Assembly (NCBI GenBank): GCA_002418285.1
Contig: DIDT01000051.1
Location: forward strand, 1-64,000
Origin: Phycisphaerales bacterium UBA5793
GTDB lineage: Bacteria > Planctomycetota > Phycisphaerae > Phycisphaerales > UBA5793
DNA length: 64,000 nt
Direction: 5' to 3'
The first letter of the stretch is position 1; each line of letters starts with the position of its first letter. The notes beneath the pieces were generated by a model. That model had not been told where the DNA came from. It made no database searches and saw nothing but the letters and a program-made list of their open reading frames with translations. Positions 8,976 through 18,492 of the stretch are shown piece after piece. The translations under genes were made by a program, and so were the position numbers.

Positions 8976-9167
8976 ATGCCCCAGCCCGCCCCAACCCGGA
9001 TCGGCCCTTGCGCCATCAGCCGCAAGATCGGTCGCGGCAGCATGGGCGTGGTTTACTTTGCCGAAAGTCGGTCGTTCTTTGGCGATCTGGCCATCAGCCT
9101 CGGGCTCCCGACCACCGCTGGCTCACCCGCTGCAATACGACAAAGACGAGCAGCAGCAGGCCGATGA
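8976..9167 (+). pseudogene. Remnant of a Ser/Thr protein kinase (glycine-rich loop only)
   Basis: The short frame reads MPQPAPTRIGPCAISRKIG, then RGSMGVVYFAES. This matches the start of PknB-type kinases (rIGpY.i.rkIGrGgMGvVYlA), whose GxGxxG loop binds ATP. Homology ends at about base 9065, before the catalytic Lys, and the frame stops at 9168 inside the antisense 3' end of the permease gene. No catalytic loop (HRD) or DFG follows. I read it as the 5' stub of a kinase gene cut by rearrangement; a short expressed peptide is possible but unlikely. Confidence 0.55.
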
Positions 9168-10053
9168 CGATCTTGATCCACCAACTGTTCAGGTTGCCCT
9201 GGTAGTTGGGGATCGTGGTGATGATGCCCAGGATCAGCACGCCCAGCAACGTGCCGAGAATCGAACCGCGCCCGCCGGCCAGCACCGTGCCGCCGATGAC
9301 CACGGCCGCAATGGCGTCGAGTTCGAGCAGGAACGCGACCGATGCGTCGCCCGCCTGCGTGCCGATGACGTGCACAATCCCACCCGCCGCGGCACACACG
9401 CCGCTGATGGCGTAGATCCCGACGCGCGTCGAGGCGATCGGCAGGCCCATCAATCGCGCCGCAGATTCGTCGCTTCCGATGGCAAACACCGTGCGGCCGA
9501 AGCGCGTGTACTTCAATGCCGCCCACGCGACGAGTACGGCAACAAGGAACACCATCGCGGCAATGTTGAAATCGACGACGAGCACCGAGGAGAGCGCCCG
9601 GATTCCGGCGCTGTCGCTCATCTCGATGCGCTTGGTCTCCGTGAGCAGCAAGGCCGTGCCCCGCGCCAGGAACATCCCCGCGAGCGTCACGAGAAACGGC
9701 GGGAGTTTGAACATCTGGATGATCGCGCCCATGAACGCGCCGAATCCCGTGCCGATCACCAGCACGAGTGGAATCGCGATCCAGACCGGCAGTCCCATGT
9801 GACTCACCAGCACCGCCAGTCCCATGCTCGCCAGCGCGATCACCGCGCCCACTGAAAGATCGATCCCGCCCGAGAGGATGACAAACGTCATGCCGATCGC
9901 CGCCAGGCCAAGCGTTGCATTGTCAGCAAAGAGCTGCGCGAACTGGAACCACGATGAGAAACCGGTGTAGGCAATCGAGGCCGCCACGTAGAGCGCGACG
10001 AGAACTCCCGCAGTCGTGAGCAGCGGCCAGTGGCGATTGAGGTGCATCTTCAT
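9094..10053 (-). CDS. yjfF: Sugar ABC transporter permease, YjfF type
   Basis: A protein of 319 residues with about eight to ten hydrophobic segments. The RbsC/BPD_transp_2 signature GMTFVILSGGIDLSVGAVIA is present, followed by FGRTVFAIGSDESAARLMG and the conserved IAAVVIGGTVLAGGRGS. It pairs with the YtfT-type permease whose 3' end it overlaps by ATGA (10050-10053), so it is the last gene of a five-gene operon. In E. coli, YtfT and YjfF form the membrane pore of a galactofuranose importer. The substrate here is inferred from context. Confidence 0.9.
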   Translation of the reverse strand: MKMHLNRHWPLLTTAGVLVALYVAASIAYTGFSSWFQFAQLFADNATLGLAAIGMTFVILSGGIDLSVGAVIALASMGLAVLVSHMGLPVWIAIPLVLVIGTGFGAFMGAIIQMFKLPPFLVTLAGMFLARGTALLLTETKRIEMSDSAGIRALSSVLVVDFNIAAMVFLVAVLVAWAALKYTRFGRTVFAIGSDESAARLMGLPIASTRVGIYAISGVCAAAGGIVHVIGTQAGDASVAFLLELDAIAAVVIGGTVLAGGRGSILGTLLGVLILGIITTIPNYQGNLNSWWIKIVIGLLLLVFVVLQRVSQRWSGARG

Positions 10054-11051
10054 CCCTGCACCCTCCGGACCTGCAGCACCATCCGGCGCAGTTCATCCGA
10101 CTGCAGCAGGCACACCATGAGAACGACGATCGCCTTGATGACCAGGTTGAACTCAGGCGGAACGCTGTGCCCGCGGAACGTCGTCATGAGAATCGTCGTC
10201 GAAAGCGTCTGAATGATGATGGCGCCAACCAGCGCGCCCAGCAGTGAGAACCGCCCTCCCGTCAGTGCCGTTCCGCCGATCACCACCGCCAGGATCGCAT
10301 CGAGTTCGAGATAGAGCCCCGAGTTGTTCGCGTCTGCTGCCGCGATGTCGGCCGTGTCGATCAATCCCGCCAGTCCCGCCAGCAAACCCATGATGGCGTA
10401 GACCGAGAGACGAATCCAGCGCACGTTGATCCCGGCGTACCGACTCGCTTCCTCGTTGCCGCCAATCGCCTCGATGAAAACCCCAAGTGAGGTGAGGCGA
10501 ACGATCGCCGCGATGACAAGCGCAGCCGACAATGCGATGACGACCGGAACGGGCAGGCCGCCGATCACGCCGCGCCCAATGACGGTGAACGAGCTCCCCG
10601 GATTGATGGTGATGATCTGGCCGTCCGTAATGAGTTGTGCGATGCCTCGACCGGCGACCATGAAGATGAGCGTGGCCACGATAGGGGGGATGCTCGCCAC
10701 GGTGACCAGCCCGCCGTTCCAGATGCCGGCTGCAACACAGACGCCCAGCGCCGCCACAATCGCCAGTGCGACCGGCGCATCGAGGTGCAGTAATTTCGCC
10801 GCCAGCGCCCCGGCCACCGCCATCACGGCGCCAACCGAAAGATCGATCCCACCCGTGCCGATCACGAGCGTCATCCCCAGGGCCAGCAGCATAACCGGCG
10901 CCCCCTGGTTGAGCACGTCGATCGCTGCGCCGCTCAGCCGACCGTTGACGAATTGCACATGAAAGAAAGAGGGGCTCGCCACAGCGTTGAAGACCAGCAG
11001 CAGCGCCAGTGCCACCAGCGGCCAGATCAATTGGCGCAGCGACCTACGCAT
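10050..11051 (-). CDS. ytfT: Sugar ABC transporter permease, YtfT type
   Basis: A protein of 333 residues when started at ATG 11051 (MRRSLRQLIW), which overlaps the stop of the ATPase gene by 8 bases; a start at 11078 is also open. The stretch GAAIDVLNQGAPVMLLALGM followed by TLVIGTGGIDLSVGAVMAVA is very close to E. coli YtfT. IAVIGGTALTGGRFS-type sequence (ILAVVIGGTALTGG) is present near the C-terminus. Multiple membrane segments are evident. It would form the heterodimeric pore with the YjfF-type protein encoded immediately downstream. Confidence 0.91.
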   Translation of the reverse strand: MRRSLRQLIWPLVALALLLVFNAVASPSFFHVQFVNGRLSGAAIDVLNQGAPVMLLALGMTLVIGTGGIDLSVGAVMAVAGALAAKLLHLDAPVALAIVAALGVCVAAGIWNGGLVTVASIPPIVATLIFMVAGRGIAQLITDGQIITINPGSSFTVIGRGVIGGLPVPVVIALSAALVIAAIVRLTSLGVFIEAIGGNEEASRYAGINVRWIRLSVYAIMGLLAGLAGLIDTADIAAADANNSGLYLELDAILAVVIGGTALTGGRFSLLGALVGAIIIQTLSTTILMTTFRGHSVPPEFNLVIKAIVVLMVCLLQSDELRRMVLQVRRVQG

Positions 11052-12570
11052 GGGCCTGGCCCGCCGTTTCGCCGGCAATCTGCCGCATCACTGCGTGAGT
11101 GTTGAGATTCTCACCGGACAGCTCGCCGACTGGCGCACGGTCGCGCAGGACCATGATCCGCTGGCTCACGCGCACGACTTCGTCGAGTTCGCCCGAGATG
11201 AAAATGAGTGCCATGCCGTTGCTTCGCAATTCGTCGATGAGCAATTCGATCTGCTCTTTGGCGCCGATGTCGATGCCCCGTGTGGGTTCGTCGAGCATCA
11301 GGATCGTTGGCTCCATGAGCAGCCAGCGCGCCAGAATGACTTTCTGCTGGTTGCCGCCCGAGAGCTGGCTGACCGGTTTCTCGATGTCCGGCGTCGAGAT
11401 CGAAAGCGCCCGGACATATCGATCGGCGATGGCCTGCTGCTCGCGCACACTCACTCGCCGCGCCCAACCTTTCGCGCCCTGGAGCGCCAGGAGCATGTTC
11501 TCCCGCACGCTGAGGTGCGGAACCAGTCCGGCGGCGCGCCGATCTTCAGGCGTCAGCGCCATCCCGGCCTTGATAGCTCGACGCGGCGAATGATGACCGA
11601 TCGATTCCCCACAGATTGACAGTTCCCCGCCGTCGCGCTGGTCGATACCAAAAAGCAGTCGCACGACTTCAGTGCGACCAGACCCGAGCAGCCCCGCCAG
11701 TCCGAGCACTTCGCCGGCTTTGAGCGAAAGATCGAACGACTGCACCGCGTTGCGTTTGAATACCCTGCTGGCTCGGAGACACTCTTGCTGTGAGCTGTCT
11801 GCGGCAGGTCGGCCGCGTGACTCGGATTTCGACACGTCCTCGATCGACTTGCCGAGCATCTGCGCGACGAGCGCGAGGCGTGGCAACTCGTTCGTCACGT
11901 GCGTGTCCACCAGCCGCCCGCCGCGCAGGACCGTGATCCGATCGCTGACTTCATACACCTGGTCGAGAAAGTGGGTGATGAAGATGATCCCCATCCCCGC
12001 TTCGCGCAGCCGGCGCATCAGCGCGAAGAGTTGCGCCGTTTCCGTTGCATCCAGCGACGACGTCGGCTCATCGAGGACCAGCACTTTGGCGTGCTGATCA
12101 ATCGCTCGCGCCACGGCAATCATCTGCTGCACCGCGATCGAACAGGCCCGCAGAGGCTCGGCGATATCGACATGCAGGCCCAGCTTGTCCACAACCTGCT
12201 GCGCCCGCCGCATCATCTCGCCCCAGCGAATCGCGCCCAGTCGACCCCGCGGCTCACGACCCAGCAGGATGTTCTCCGCCACGGTCAGGTCGGGAATCAG
12301 GTTCACTTCCTGGTACACCGTGGCGATACCCAGCCGCTGCGCTTGCACGGGAGTGCGTGGGTCGATCGCCGCGCCCTCGAGCGTGACCGTACCCCGGTCG
12401 CGCCGCTCGGCGCCCGTAAGGATCTTGATGAGCGTGCTCTTGCCCGCGCCGTTCTCGCCGACCAGCGCATGGATCTCACCAGCACGAAGTGAGAAGTCGA
12501 CGCCGTCAAGCGCGGCCACGCCGGGATACGTCTTGACGATCCCGCGCATCTCGATCAGGGCGTCAGCCAC
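11044..12570 (-). CDS. ytfR: Sugar ABC transporter ATPase with two nucleotide-binding domains, YtfR type
   Basis: A protein of about 508 residues with two ABC cassettes in tandem, as in RbsA/YtfR. The first has Walker A GENGAGKST, a degenerate signature (CSIAVQQMIAVARA) and Walker B VLVLDEPTSSLD. The second has GLLGSGRTEVVRLLF in place of a standard Walker A, signature LSGGNQQKVILARWL and Walker B ILMLDEPTRGID. GTG 12570 is preferred because AAGGAG lies 5 bases upstream of it, inside an alternative longer frame starting at ATG 12588. The gene sits between the binding-protein and permease genes. Confidence 0.93.
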   Translation of the reverse strand: MADALIEMRGIVKTYPGVAALDGVDFSLRAGEIHALVGENGAGKSTLIKILTGAERRDRGTVTLEGAAIDPRTPVQAQRLGIATVYQEVNLIPDLTVAENILLGREPRGRLGAIRWGEMMRRAQQVVDKLGLHVDIAEPLRACSIAVQQMIAVARAIDQHAKVLVLDEPTSSLDATETAQLFALMRRLREAGMGIIFITHFLDQVYEVSDRITVLRGGRLVDTHVTNELPRLALVAQMLGKSIEDVSKSESRGRPAADSSQQECLRASRVFKRNAVQSFDLSLKAGEVLGLAGLLGSGRTEVVRLLFGIDQRDGGELSICGESIGHHSPRRAIKAGMALTPEDRRAAGLVPHLSVRENMLLALQGAKGWARRVSVREQQAIADRYVRALSISTPDIEKPVSQLSGGNQQKVILARWLLMEPTILMLDEPTRGIDIGAKEQIELLIDELRSNGMALIFISGELDEVVRVSQRIMVLRDRAPVGELSGENLNTHAVMRQIAGETAGQAHA

Positions 12571-12588
12571 GGCCGCTCCTTGACGCAC

Positions 12589-13593
12589 TCAATACTTGCG
12601 GCTGTCAATCACGTCGGCTGCGACGGACTGGTCAAAGACCTGATCGTCCACGACCGTCCACTTGGGAAGCGTCTCGCCTGCGAGCACCTTGGCGACCGCA
12701 TCGAACGCCGCAGGGCCGAGCAGCGGATTGCACTCCACCGTGCAGTTCAGTGTGCCCGCCACCATCGCCTCGAACGCGCCGCGCACGCCATCAATAGACA
12801 CCACGATGATGTCCTTGCCGGGCTTGAGACCGGCCTCCTGGATGGCCTGAATGGCGCCGAGCGCCATGTCGTCGTTGTGGGCGTAGACCGCGTTGATCTG
12901 CCCGGGCGCTGACTTCAGGAATGCCTCCATGACTTCCTTGCCCTTGGCTCGCGTGAATTCGCCCGTCTGCGACTTGATGATCTTGAGTCCTTCAAACGGC
13001 GCGATGCCGTCTTCAAATCCCTTCTTGCGATCAATCGCAGGCGCCGAGCCGGGCGTGCCCTGCAGTTCGACGATGTTGCCGCTGCCGTTGAGCTTCGTGG
13101 CCAGCCACTCGGCCGCCTTTCTGCCCTCGGCGACAAAGTCGGAAGCGATCAGCGTGGTGTAGAGACTGTCGTCAGAGACATCCACACCGCGATCGACCAG
13201 GATCACCGGAATGCCCTGTGCCTTGGCGGCTTTGAGCACCGGCTCCCAGCCGGTTTCGACGACCGGCGCGAGGATGATGGCGTCAACCTTCTGCGCGATA
13301 AACGCGTTGATCGCCTTGATCTGGTTCTCCTGTTTCTGCTGGGCGTCGGAGAACTGCAACTTGATGCCGCGTGTCTCGGCTTCACCGCGGATCGAATTCG
13401 TCTCAGCCGTGCGCCAGCTCGACTCGGCGCCGATCTGCGAGAAACCGACCACGAGTTGCCTGGAGCTTCCGTCGCCGTTTCCGGAGGTCGTCGAGGAAGA
13501 TTTCTTGCAACCGCTCATCACCAGCGAACCCGTGGCGATCAGGGCCAGGGTCACTCCCGCCACAACTTGAATCGTGCGTCCGTGTCGCTGCAT
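12589..13593 (-). CDS. ytfQ: Galactofuranose/arabinofuranose-type sugar-binding lipoprotein, YtfQ type
   Basis: A protein of 334 residues. ATG 13593 is used because AAAGGA lies 9 bases upstream; an in-frame TTG at 13611 is less likely. The signal peptide ends in a lipobox (TGSLVMSGCKK), so it should be membrane-anchored. The body is a periplasmic-binding-protein type I fold: VVGFSQIGAESSWRTAETNS, DAIILAPVVETGWEPVLKAA, IPVILVDRG, YAHNDDMALGAIQAI. The opening QIGAESxWR and the ETGW motif are typical of YtfQ, which binds galactofuranose in E. coli. It lies 77 bases downstream of the GH127-GH2 gene in the same operon. Confidence 0.9.
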   Translation of the reverse strand: MQRHGRTIQVVAGVTLALIATGSLVMSGCKKSSSTTSGNGDGSSRQLVVGFSQIGAESSWRTAETNSIRGEAETRGIKLQFSDAQQKQENQIKAINAFIAQKVDAIILAPVVETGWEPVLKAAKAQGIPVILVDRGVDVSDDSLYTTLIASDFVAEGRKAAEWLATKLNGSGNIVELQGTPGSAPAIDRKKGFEDGIAPFEGLKIIKSQTGEFTRAKGKEVMEAFLKSAPGQINAVYAHNDDMALGAIQAIQEAGLKPGKDIIVVSIDGVRGAFEAMVAGTLNCTVECNPLLGPAAFDAVAKVLAGETLPKWTVVDDQVFDQSVAADVIDSRKY

Positions 13594-13670
13594 GCTGAGC
13601 CGTCCTTTCAAACCAGGCCGTCGTTCCGCATCGATCGTATCAAAAGCGTGTCCACCGACAAGGAGGGCAG

Positions 13671-16600
13671 TTACGGATTGCTCTCCAGTCGCACCAGGCC
13701 CGCATCGATGTACTGCCCGCCGCCGGTCTGATGGCAGTGAATCGCCATCGTGTTGCCGCCGGCCCTGAGCGCGGCCCGACCCGCCTCCGTCAGCGGCACG
13801 AGGCGGTACCCCGTCGTGTATCCCTTGAGTGACGCCGCGAGCACACCGTTGACGTACACCTCGGCGTCCTCATCATGATGGATCGAGAGCATCAGCGTGG
13901 AGTCCTCGACATCATGCGCCGTCAGGCCGAACTCGCTGCGAATCCAGATGTCGCTGCCCGACCACTGCGTGCCAACGATGGCGCCAGGCGTGCCGTTCGT
14001 TCCGAATCCGCCGGTGCCCGTGGTCCAGCTCGATACGTCAAACGCACCATTCGTCCAGTCACCTTTGGGTTCGATCATCGTGTAGTGCCACGGCTGGCCC
14101 TGCCGCTCCGAAGTCGGCACGACCTCGCGCACAATCGGCGGCGGCTCGTAAGTCGCGCTGTCGATCGAGTTCATCCGCTCAAGTGGGATCTTGATTACGG
14201 CGCGGTCGTAGGTCATCAATCCGTTGACCTCGCCCTCGCAATCTGTCGTCTGCGTGTAGACCGCGGCGCCGAGCCCCTTTCCGATGAGCAGACGCAGGTC
14301 GCGAACGAGCGCTGCATAATCGCTGGCGAGTTGCTCGCGGTCGGCCATGTTGCGATAGCCCCAATTGCGATCGCTCTGCCACAGGTGGCCGGGTATCGGC
14401 AGTCCGAGTCCGCCGAATTCGCCGAGCACCGAAACACGATCGGCCATGAGCGGAAACATCCCCGGCCCGGGATAGTTGTGCTGATCTTTGAAGTCGCCGT
14501 AGCCGCGATCTTCCCAGCCGCTCGGTCCGTCGACGAGCCGCGTCGGATCCAGCGACTTCACCCACGCCAGTACGTCGTTCGTGTCGTGCTGGCCCCAACC
14601 TTCATTGAACGGCACCCAGACGATCACGCTTGGATGGTTGCGCAACTTGTCGACCATCGCGCTCAACTCGGCTCGAAACTGCGCCTTGGCCTCGTCGGTG
14701 AGTGTCGCATCCGTTGGCGATCCGCCACCCACGAAGTGATGCTGACCCTGCTGGGACAGCGAAGGCATGTCCTGCCAGACCAGCAGGCCGAGCTTGTCTG
14801 CCCAGTAGTACCACCTCGCAGGCTCCACCTTGACGTGCTTGCGCGCCATGTTGAATCCCATCGCCCGCGTCGTGGCGACGTCAAAGCGCAGGGCATCATC
14901 GGTCGGCGCCGTGTACAACCCGTCCGGCCACCAACCCTGATCCAGCGGGCCGAAGAGGAACATCGGCTTGCCATTGAGCATGATGCGATTGATGTTGTTC
15001 TCGTCGAGGCCGATACTAATCGACCGCATGCCGAAGTAGCTGCGCACCACATCGGCGCCGCTCGTGATCTTCAGGTCATAGAGGAACGGCGCATCGGGCC
15101 ACCACAGTTTCGGATTGTCAATCCTGATCGTCAGCGGCTTGCCTGCCAGACCGGTCGCCTTGGCCACAACCACCTTCCCATCGATCACCTGCACTTCGTA
15201 AGGCACGGGCATGTCGGAACTGACGAGAATCTCCACCGCCGACTGGTCCAGCTTCGGCTCGATCGTCAGCCGCTTCACATACCCGCGCGGCACCGTCTCC
15301 ATCCACACCGTCTGCCAGATGCCCGTCACGGCCGTGTAGAAGATCCCCTGCGGCTTGAGCACCTGCTTGCCGCGCGGCTGATCACCCATGTCCGTCGGAT
15401 CCCACACCTTAACTTTGATCCACTGCGGCCCATCCTGGCGCAGCGCATCGGTCACATCGAACGTAAATGGGTCATACCCACCCTTGTGCTCGCCGAGCAG
15501 TATGCCGTTGCACCACACCGTCGCCTGCCAGTCGACCGCGCCAAAGTGCAGCAGTGCCCGTTCGCCCTGCTTCAGGTTCGGTCGGTTGAATGGCCGCCGA
15601 TACCACAATGCCTCTTGGGGTCGCACTGCCTTCATCACGCCGCTCAACTGTGACTCGATCGCGAACGGCACGAGGATGTCGCCAGTCCAATGCGCCGGCT
15701 CGCCCTCGTCGCGCGGCCGGATGGCGTACTGCCAGGTGCCGTTCAGGTTCGTCCACTGCTCGCGCTGCATCTGCGGCCGGGGATACTCGGGCCAGACATG
15801 GCCCGCGGCGACATCCTCCGCCCAGCGCGTCTTCATTGTCGCTTCGCCGACGTTGATGACGCGCCACTCGAGCATGCCGCCCGAGTAGTTGTCCTGCAAC
15901 TGGACCTCGATGCGCATGGCGCTCGTCGTCACCGGCTTGAAGTAGACGGTGTTGTACTGGTCGCGCTGCACGCCATACTCAGTCGGACCTTCCACCGCGC
16001 GCCATTGATCTCCATCGCGATACAGCAGCTTCCACGACGCCGGCACGCGACACTGCCCGCCGATCCCGCGATCGTCGAACCAGTACACTGCGGCACGATC
16101 GACGGTGCGCGGCTGGTCGAACTTCGCTTCGTACCACTCGGCCGTGCCCTTGTGCGGCCAGAACGTGTGCCGCGGTACCGTCTGATCCTCCGAATTGCCC
16201 GGCTCGAGACTGTCGCCAATCGCGCTCGTCGCATCTCCCTGGTAGCAGTGCGAAGCGCTCGCCTCGTACAGCTTCTTTGGCATCACCGGCGGCTTCCACG
16301 CATGCGCATCCGGTCCGTCACCGACCACGGGGAACGACGAAATGCGCAGCCGCGCCCCGCCCATCGGCACGAGCGTGATCTCCTCGATCGGCTCGCTGGT
16401 CCGCACCGGGCTGTCCTGAAGCGTTGCGCACAGGCCGTACTGATCCAGTCTCCACTGCGGAATCCGTTGCCCCTTGGCGATCAATCGAATCGGGCTGGCT
16501 TCGAGCGTGAACGGGAAGTCGTCAGCCGGCCACGCCTGCCGCTCGATGCGGAAGTCCTTGTTCACATCGCCGGTCAGCACCAGGCCGTAGTTCCACGGCG

Positions 16601-18362
16601 TGGTCGGGTGGATCTCGAACGCCGGCCACTTCTCCGTGTCCACATCGCCGCGCCACTTGGCGTCGCGCAGCGCCGCCGTGCGTCCATCGACCTTCTTGTA
16701 CTCTTCGCCGATCTCCAGCGAAAACGTCAGCGGCCCATACGACACGCTTGCCGCGTTGTGGTTCTTCTCCCACCGCGTCACGCTCAGGTGCATCGGCATC
16801 TTCAGACTCATCGTGTCGCCGTTGTGCCACGTTCGCTCGATCCGCGCATAGCCTGCCTGCAACGCAGCGCCGCTGTCTCGCCCGTTGACCTTGATTGTCG
16901 CGCCCTTTGTCCACTCCGGGATCCGCAGGTAAAGCGGGAACGTCACGTCACCATCCATCCGCAGCGTGAAACGAATCTCGTCCTCATATGGATAGTGCGT
17001 CTGTTCGATGAAGCGCACCTCTGTTCCGTCGCCAACCTTAATCGCCGCTTCGCTCGCGCTGTAGATCGCCGCGCACGCGCCGTTGTCCGGCGTCGCCATC
17101 CACAGGTGCTCAGCCATGTACGCCCAGCCGTGCGAGTGGTTGTGCTGGCAGCAGCGATGGCTCAGGGGGTTCATCGTCAGCATCGGTCCGCCATTGTCAA
17201 ATCCCGGCGAGTGGCTGATCGAATCGCTCACGACCATGTTCGGGCTCGTCAGGTAGCGCAGGCCGCGGAAATCCGGTGTGAATGCAGCCGGCAGCGTGTT
17301 GAACGCCACCTCCTCCGTATGGTTGGCCCAGAACGGATCGCCCGTGATCGTCAGCAGCGTTTCGTCCGAGAGCATCTGCTCGACCATGCCGCACGTCTCG
17401 ATCGCCTGGCGCGGATCATCAAACCCAACGCGACAGTTCTCGTCGCCGCCGAACATGCCGCCGGGCACCTGTCCGTACAGCCGTCGGATCGTTTCAAAGT
17501 TGTTGTACGCCGCCTGCAGATCGCCTGCATTCTTCGATTGCAGCCAGTACGTCGCCGGCTCGCCGAACGCCTGGGCGATGTTCACATTGTGCCAGTTCGG
17601 CAGCGTATTCTTTTTGGTCCAGTCGGCCGTGTTCGCATGGATACGATTGGCCAGATCGAGCAGGAACGCATCGCCCGTGCGATTGTAGAGCCAGTAGATG
17701 CTGAAGAGATTGTCGCCGCCGCGCATGTGCTGCCAGTAGTGCGTGAGCAGTTTCTCATCCGGCACCGTCAACTGATACTTGAAGTACCGCGTCATCAGAT
17801 CGATCGCGCGCTGATCGCCGGTGTACTCGTAGTACGACTGCAGGCAGAAGAGCATGGGCATGTTGGCCCAGAAGTCCTGCGAGCCGTCGTCGTCAAAGAT
17901 CCGCACCGGGCCGAAGTTGCCGTCTGCCCGCTGGCTGTTGATTGCGCCTTCGAGCCAGATGCGAGCTTCGGCAATCATGCGCTCATCGCCAAGCAGATAG
18001 CCGATGTCGCCGTAGCCCTTGAGCCAGTAGGGGACTTCCTCCCAACCCCATTGGCCTTGACCGTCTTTCGACAGCCACGCGTTGCCTTCCTTCTCCAGCC
18101 ACGGGCTGAGTTCTTCCAGGTGTCCCGTGATGCCGTCGGCCTGGAGTTCGAGGCATCGCTTCAGCCACCCCTCAGCCGTAACGGAACCCACCGGCAACCT
18201 GATCAGCGCGCTGGGCTCGAGCGGGGCGCGATTGGACACGTAATACGCATTCGTCGAGTCGACCGGCGGCCGCTCGACCATCGTCACCTCACCGCTCTGC
18301 ATGGCACAACCCCCAAGCGCGATCAGGCACGCCAGAACAACAAGCAACGCGACATGATTCAT
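13671..18362 (-). CDS. Lipoprotein GH127 (beta-L-arabinofuranosidase type) fused to a GH2-type glycosidase
   Basis: A protein of 1563 residues starting at ATG 18362, with a lipobox (LIALGGCAMQ). Residues about 45-690 form a GH127 (former DUF1680) region. It keeps the metal/catalytic pattern of HypBA1: Glu322-x-Cys324 (IETCGMVE) and Cys404-Cys405 (HRCCQHN). A linker of about 120 residues resembles an F5/8-type sugar-binding module (EWYEAKFDQPRTVDRAAVYW). From about 830 comes a GH2-type part with a jelly roll (LNGTWQYAI), an Ig-like domain and a TIM barrel with acid/base Glu1254 (PFNEGWGQ) and nucleophile candidate Glu1315 (VLGEFGG). A terminal module (about 1440-1563) is rich in Gly/Thr. It heads the ytfQRT-yjfF operon, so it probably feeds that importer. 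Both active sites look intact. Confidence 0.88.
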   Translation of the reverse strand: MNHVALLVVLACLIALGGCAMQSGEVTMVERPPVDSTNAYYVSNRAPLEPSALIRLPVGSVTAEGWLKRCLELQADGITGHLEELSPWLEKEGNAWLSKDGQGQWGWEEVPYWLKGYGDIGYLLGDERMIAEARIWLEGAINSQRADGNFGPVRIFDDDGSQDFWANMPMLFCLQSYYEYTGDQRAIDLMTRYFKYQLTVPDEKLLTHYWQHMRGGDNLFSIYWLYNRTGDAFLLDLANRIHANTADWTKKNTLPNWHNVNIAQAFGEPATYWLQSKNAGDLQAAYNNFETIRRLYGQVPGGMFGGDENCRVGFDDPRQAIETCGMVEQMLSDETLLTITGDPFWANHTEEVAFNTLPAAFTPDFRGLRYLTSPNMVVSDSISHSPGFDNGGPMLTMNPLSHRCCQHNHSHGWAYMAEHLWMATPDNGACAAIYSASEAAIKVGDGTEVRFIEQTHYPYEDEIRFTLRMDGDVTFPLYLRIPEWTKGATIKVNGRDSGAALQAGYARIERTWHNGDTMSLKMPMHLSVTRWEKNHNAASVSYGPLTFSLEIGEEYKKVDGRTAALRDAKWRGDVDTEKWPAFEIHPTTPWNYGLVLTGDVNKDFRIERQAWPADDFPFTLEASPIRLIAKGQRIPQWRLDQYGLCATLQDSPVRTSEPIEEITLVPMGGARLRISSFPVVGDGPDAHAWKPPVMPKKLYEASASHCYQGDATSAIGDSLEPGNSEDQTVPRHTFWPHKGTAEWYEAKFDQPRTVDRAAVYWFDDRGIGGQCRVPASWKLLYRDGDQWRAVEGPTEYGVQRDQYNTVYFKPVTTSAMRIEVQLQDNYSGGMLEWRVINVGEATMKTRWAEDVAAGHVWPEYPRPQMQREQWTNLNGTWQYAIRPRDEGEPAHWTGDILVPFAIESQLSGVMKAVRPQEALWYRRPFNRPNLKQGERALLHFGAVDWQATVWCNGILLGEHKGGYDPFTFDVTDALRQDGPQWIKVKVWDPTDMGDQPRGKQVLKPQGIFYTAVTGIWQTVWMETVPRGYVKRLTIEPKLDQSAVEILVSSDMPVPYEVQVIDGKVVVAKATGLAGKPLTIRIDNPKLWWPDAPFLYDLKITSGADVVRSYFGMRSISIGLDENNINRIMLNGKPMFLFGPLDQGWWPDGLYTAPTDDALRFDVATTRAMGFNMARKHVKVEPARWYYWADKLGLLVWQDMPSLSQQGQHHFVGGGSPTDATLTDEAKAQFRAELSAMVDKLRNHPSVIVWVPFNEGWGQHDTNDVLAWVKSLDPTRLVDGPSGWEDRGYGDFKDQHNYPGPGMFPLMADRVSVLGEFGGLGLPIPGHLWQSDRNWGYRNMADREQLASDYAALVRDLRLLIGKGLGAAVYTQTTDCEGEVNGLMTYDRAVIKIPLERMNSIDSATYEPPPIVREVVPTSERQGQPWHYTMIEPKGDWTNGAFDVSSWTTGTGGFGTNGTPGAIVGTQWSGSDIWIRSEFGLTAHDVEDSTLMLSIHHDEDAEVYVNGVLAASLKGYTTGYRLVPLTEAGRAALRAGGNTMAIHCHQTGGGQYIDAGLVRLESNP

Positions 18363-18492
18363 TGCAGACTCCGATTCCACCTGTGATCCATCCATCCCGC
18401 CGCATCCCCGGCGTCCAATCCCGTCATTCTATCTCTCGTTTGGACGCGACCCGGGGGCTTTGCGCGGACGAGCGCCGCGACTACGATGCGCC

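Noticed and set aside
13875..18386. Long plus-strand open frames (592 and 898 codons) opposite the GH127-GH2 gene
   Set aside because: They lie wholly antisense to a protein with clear domains; their translations are Arg/His-rich without motifs, as expected from complementary high-GC codons.
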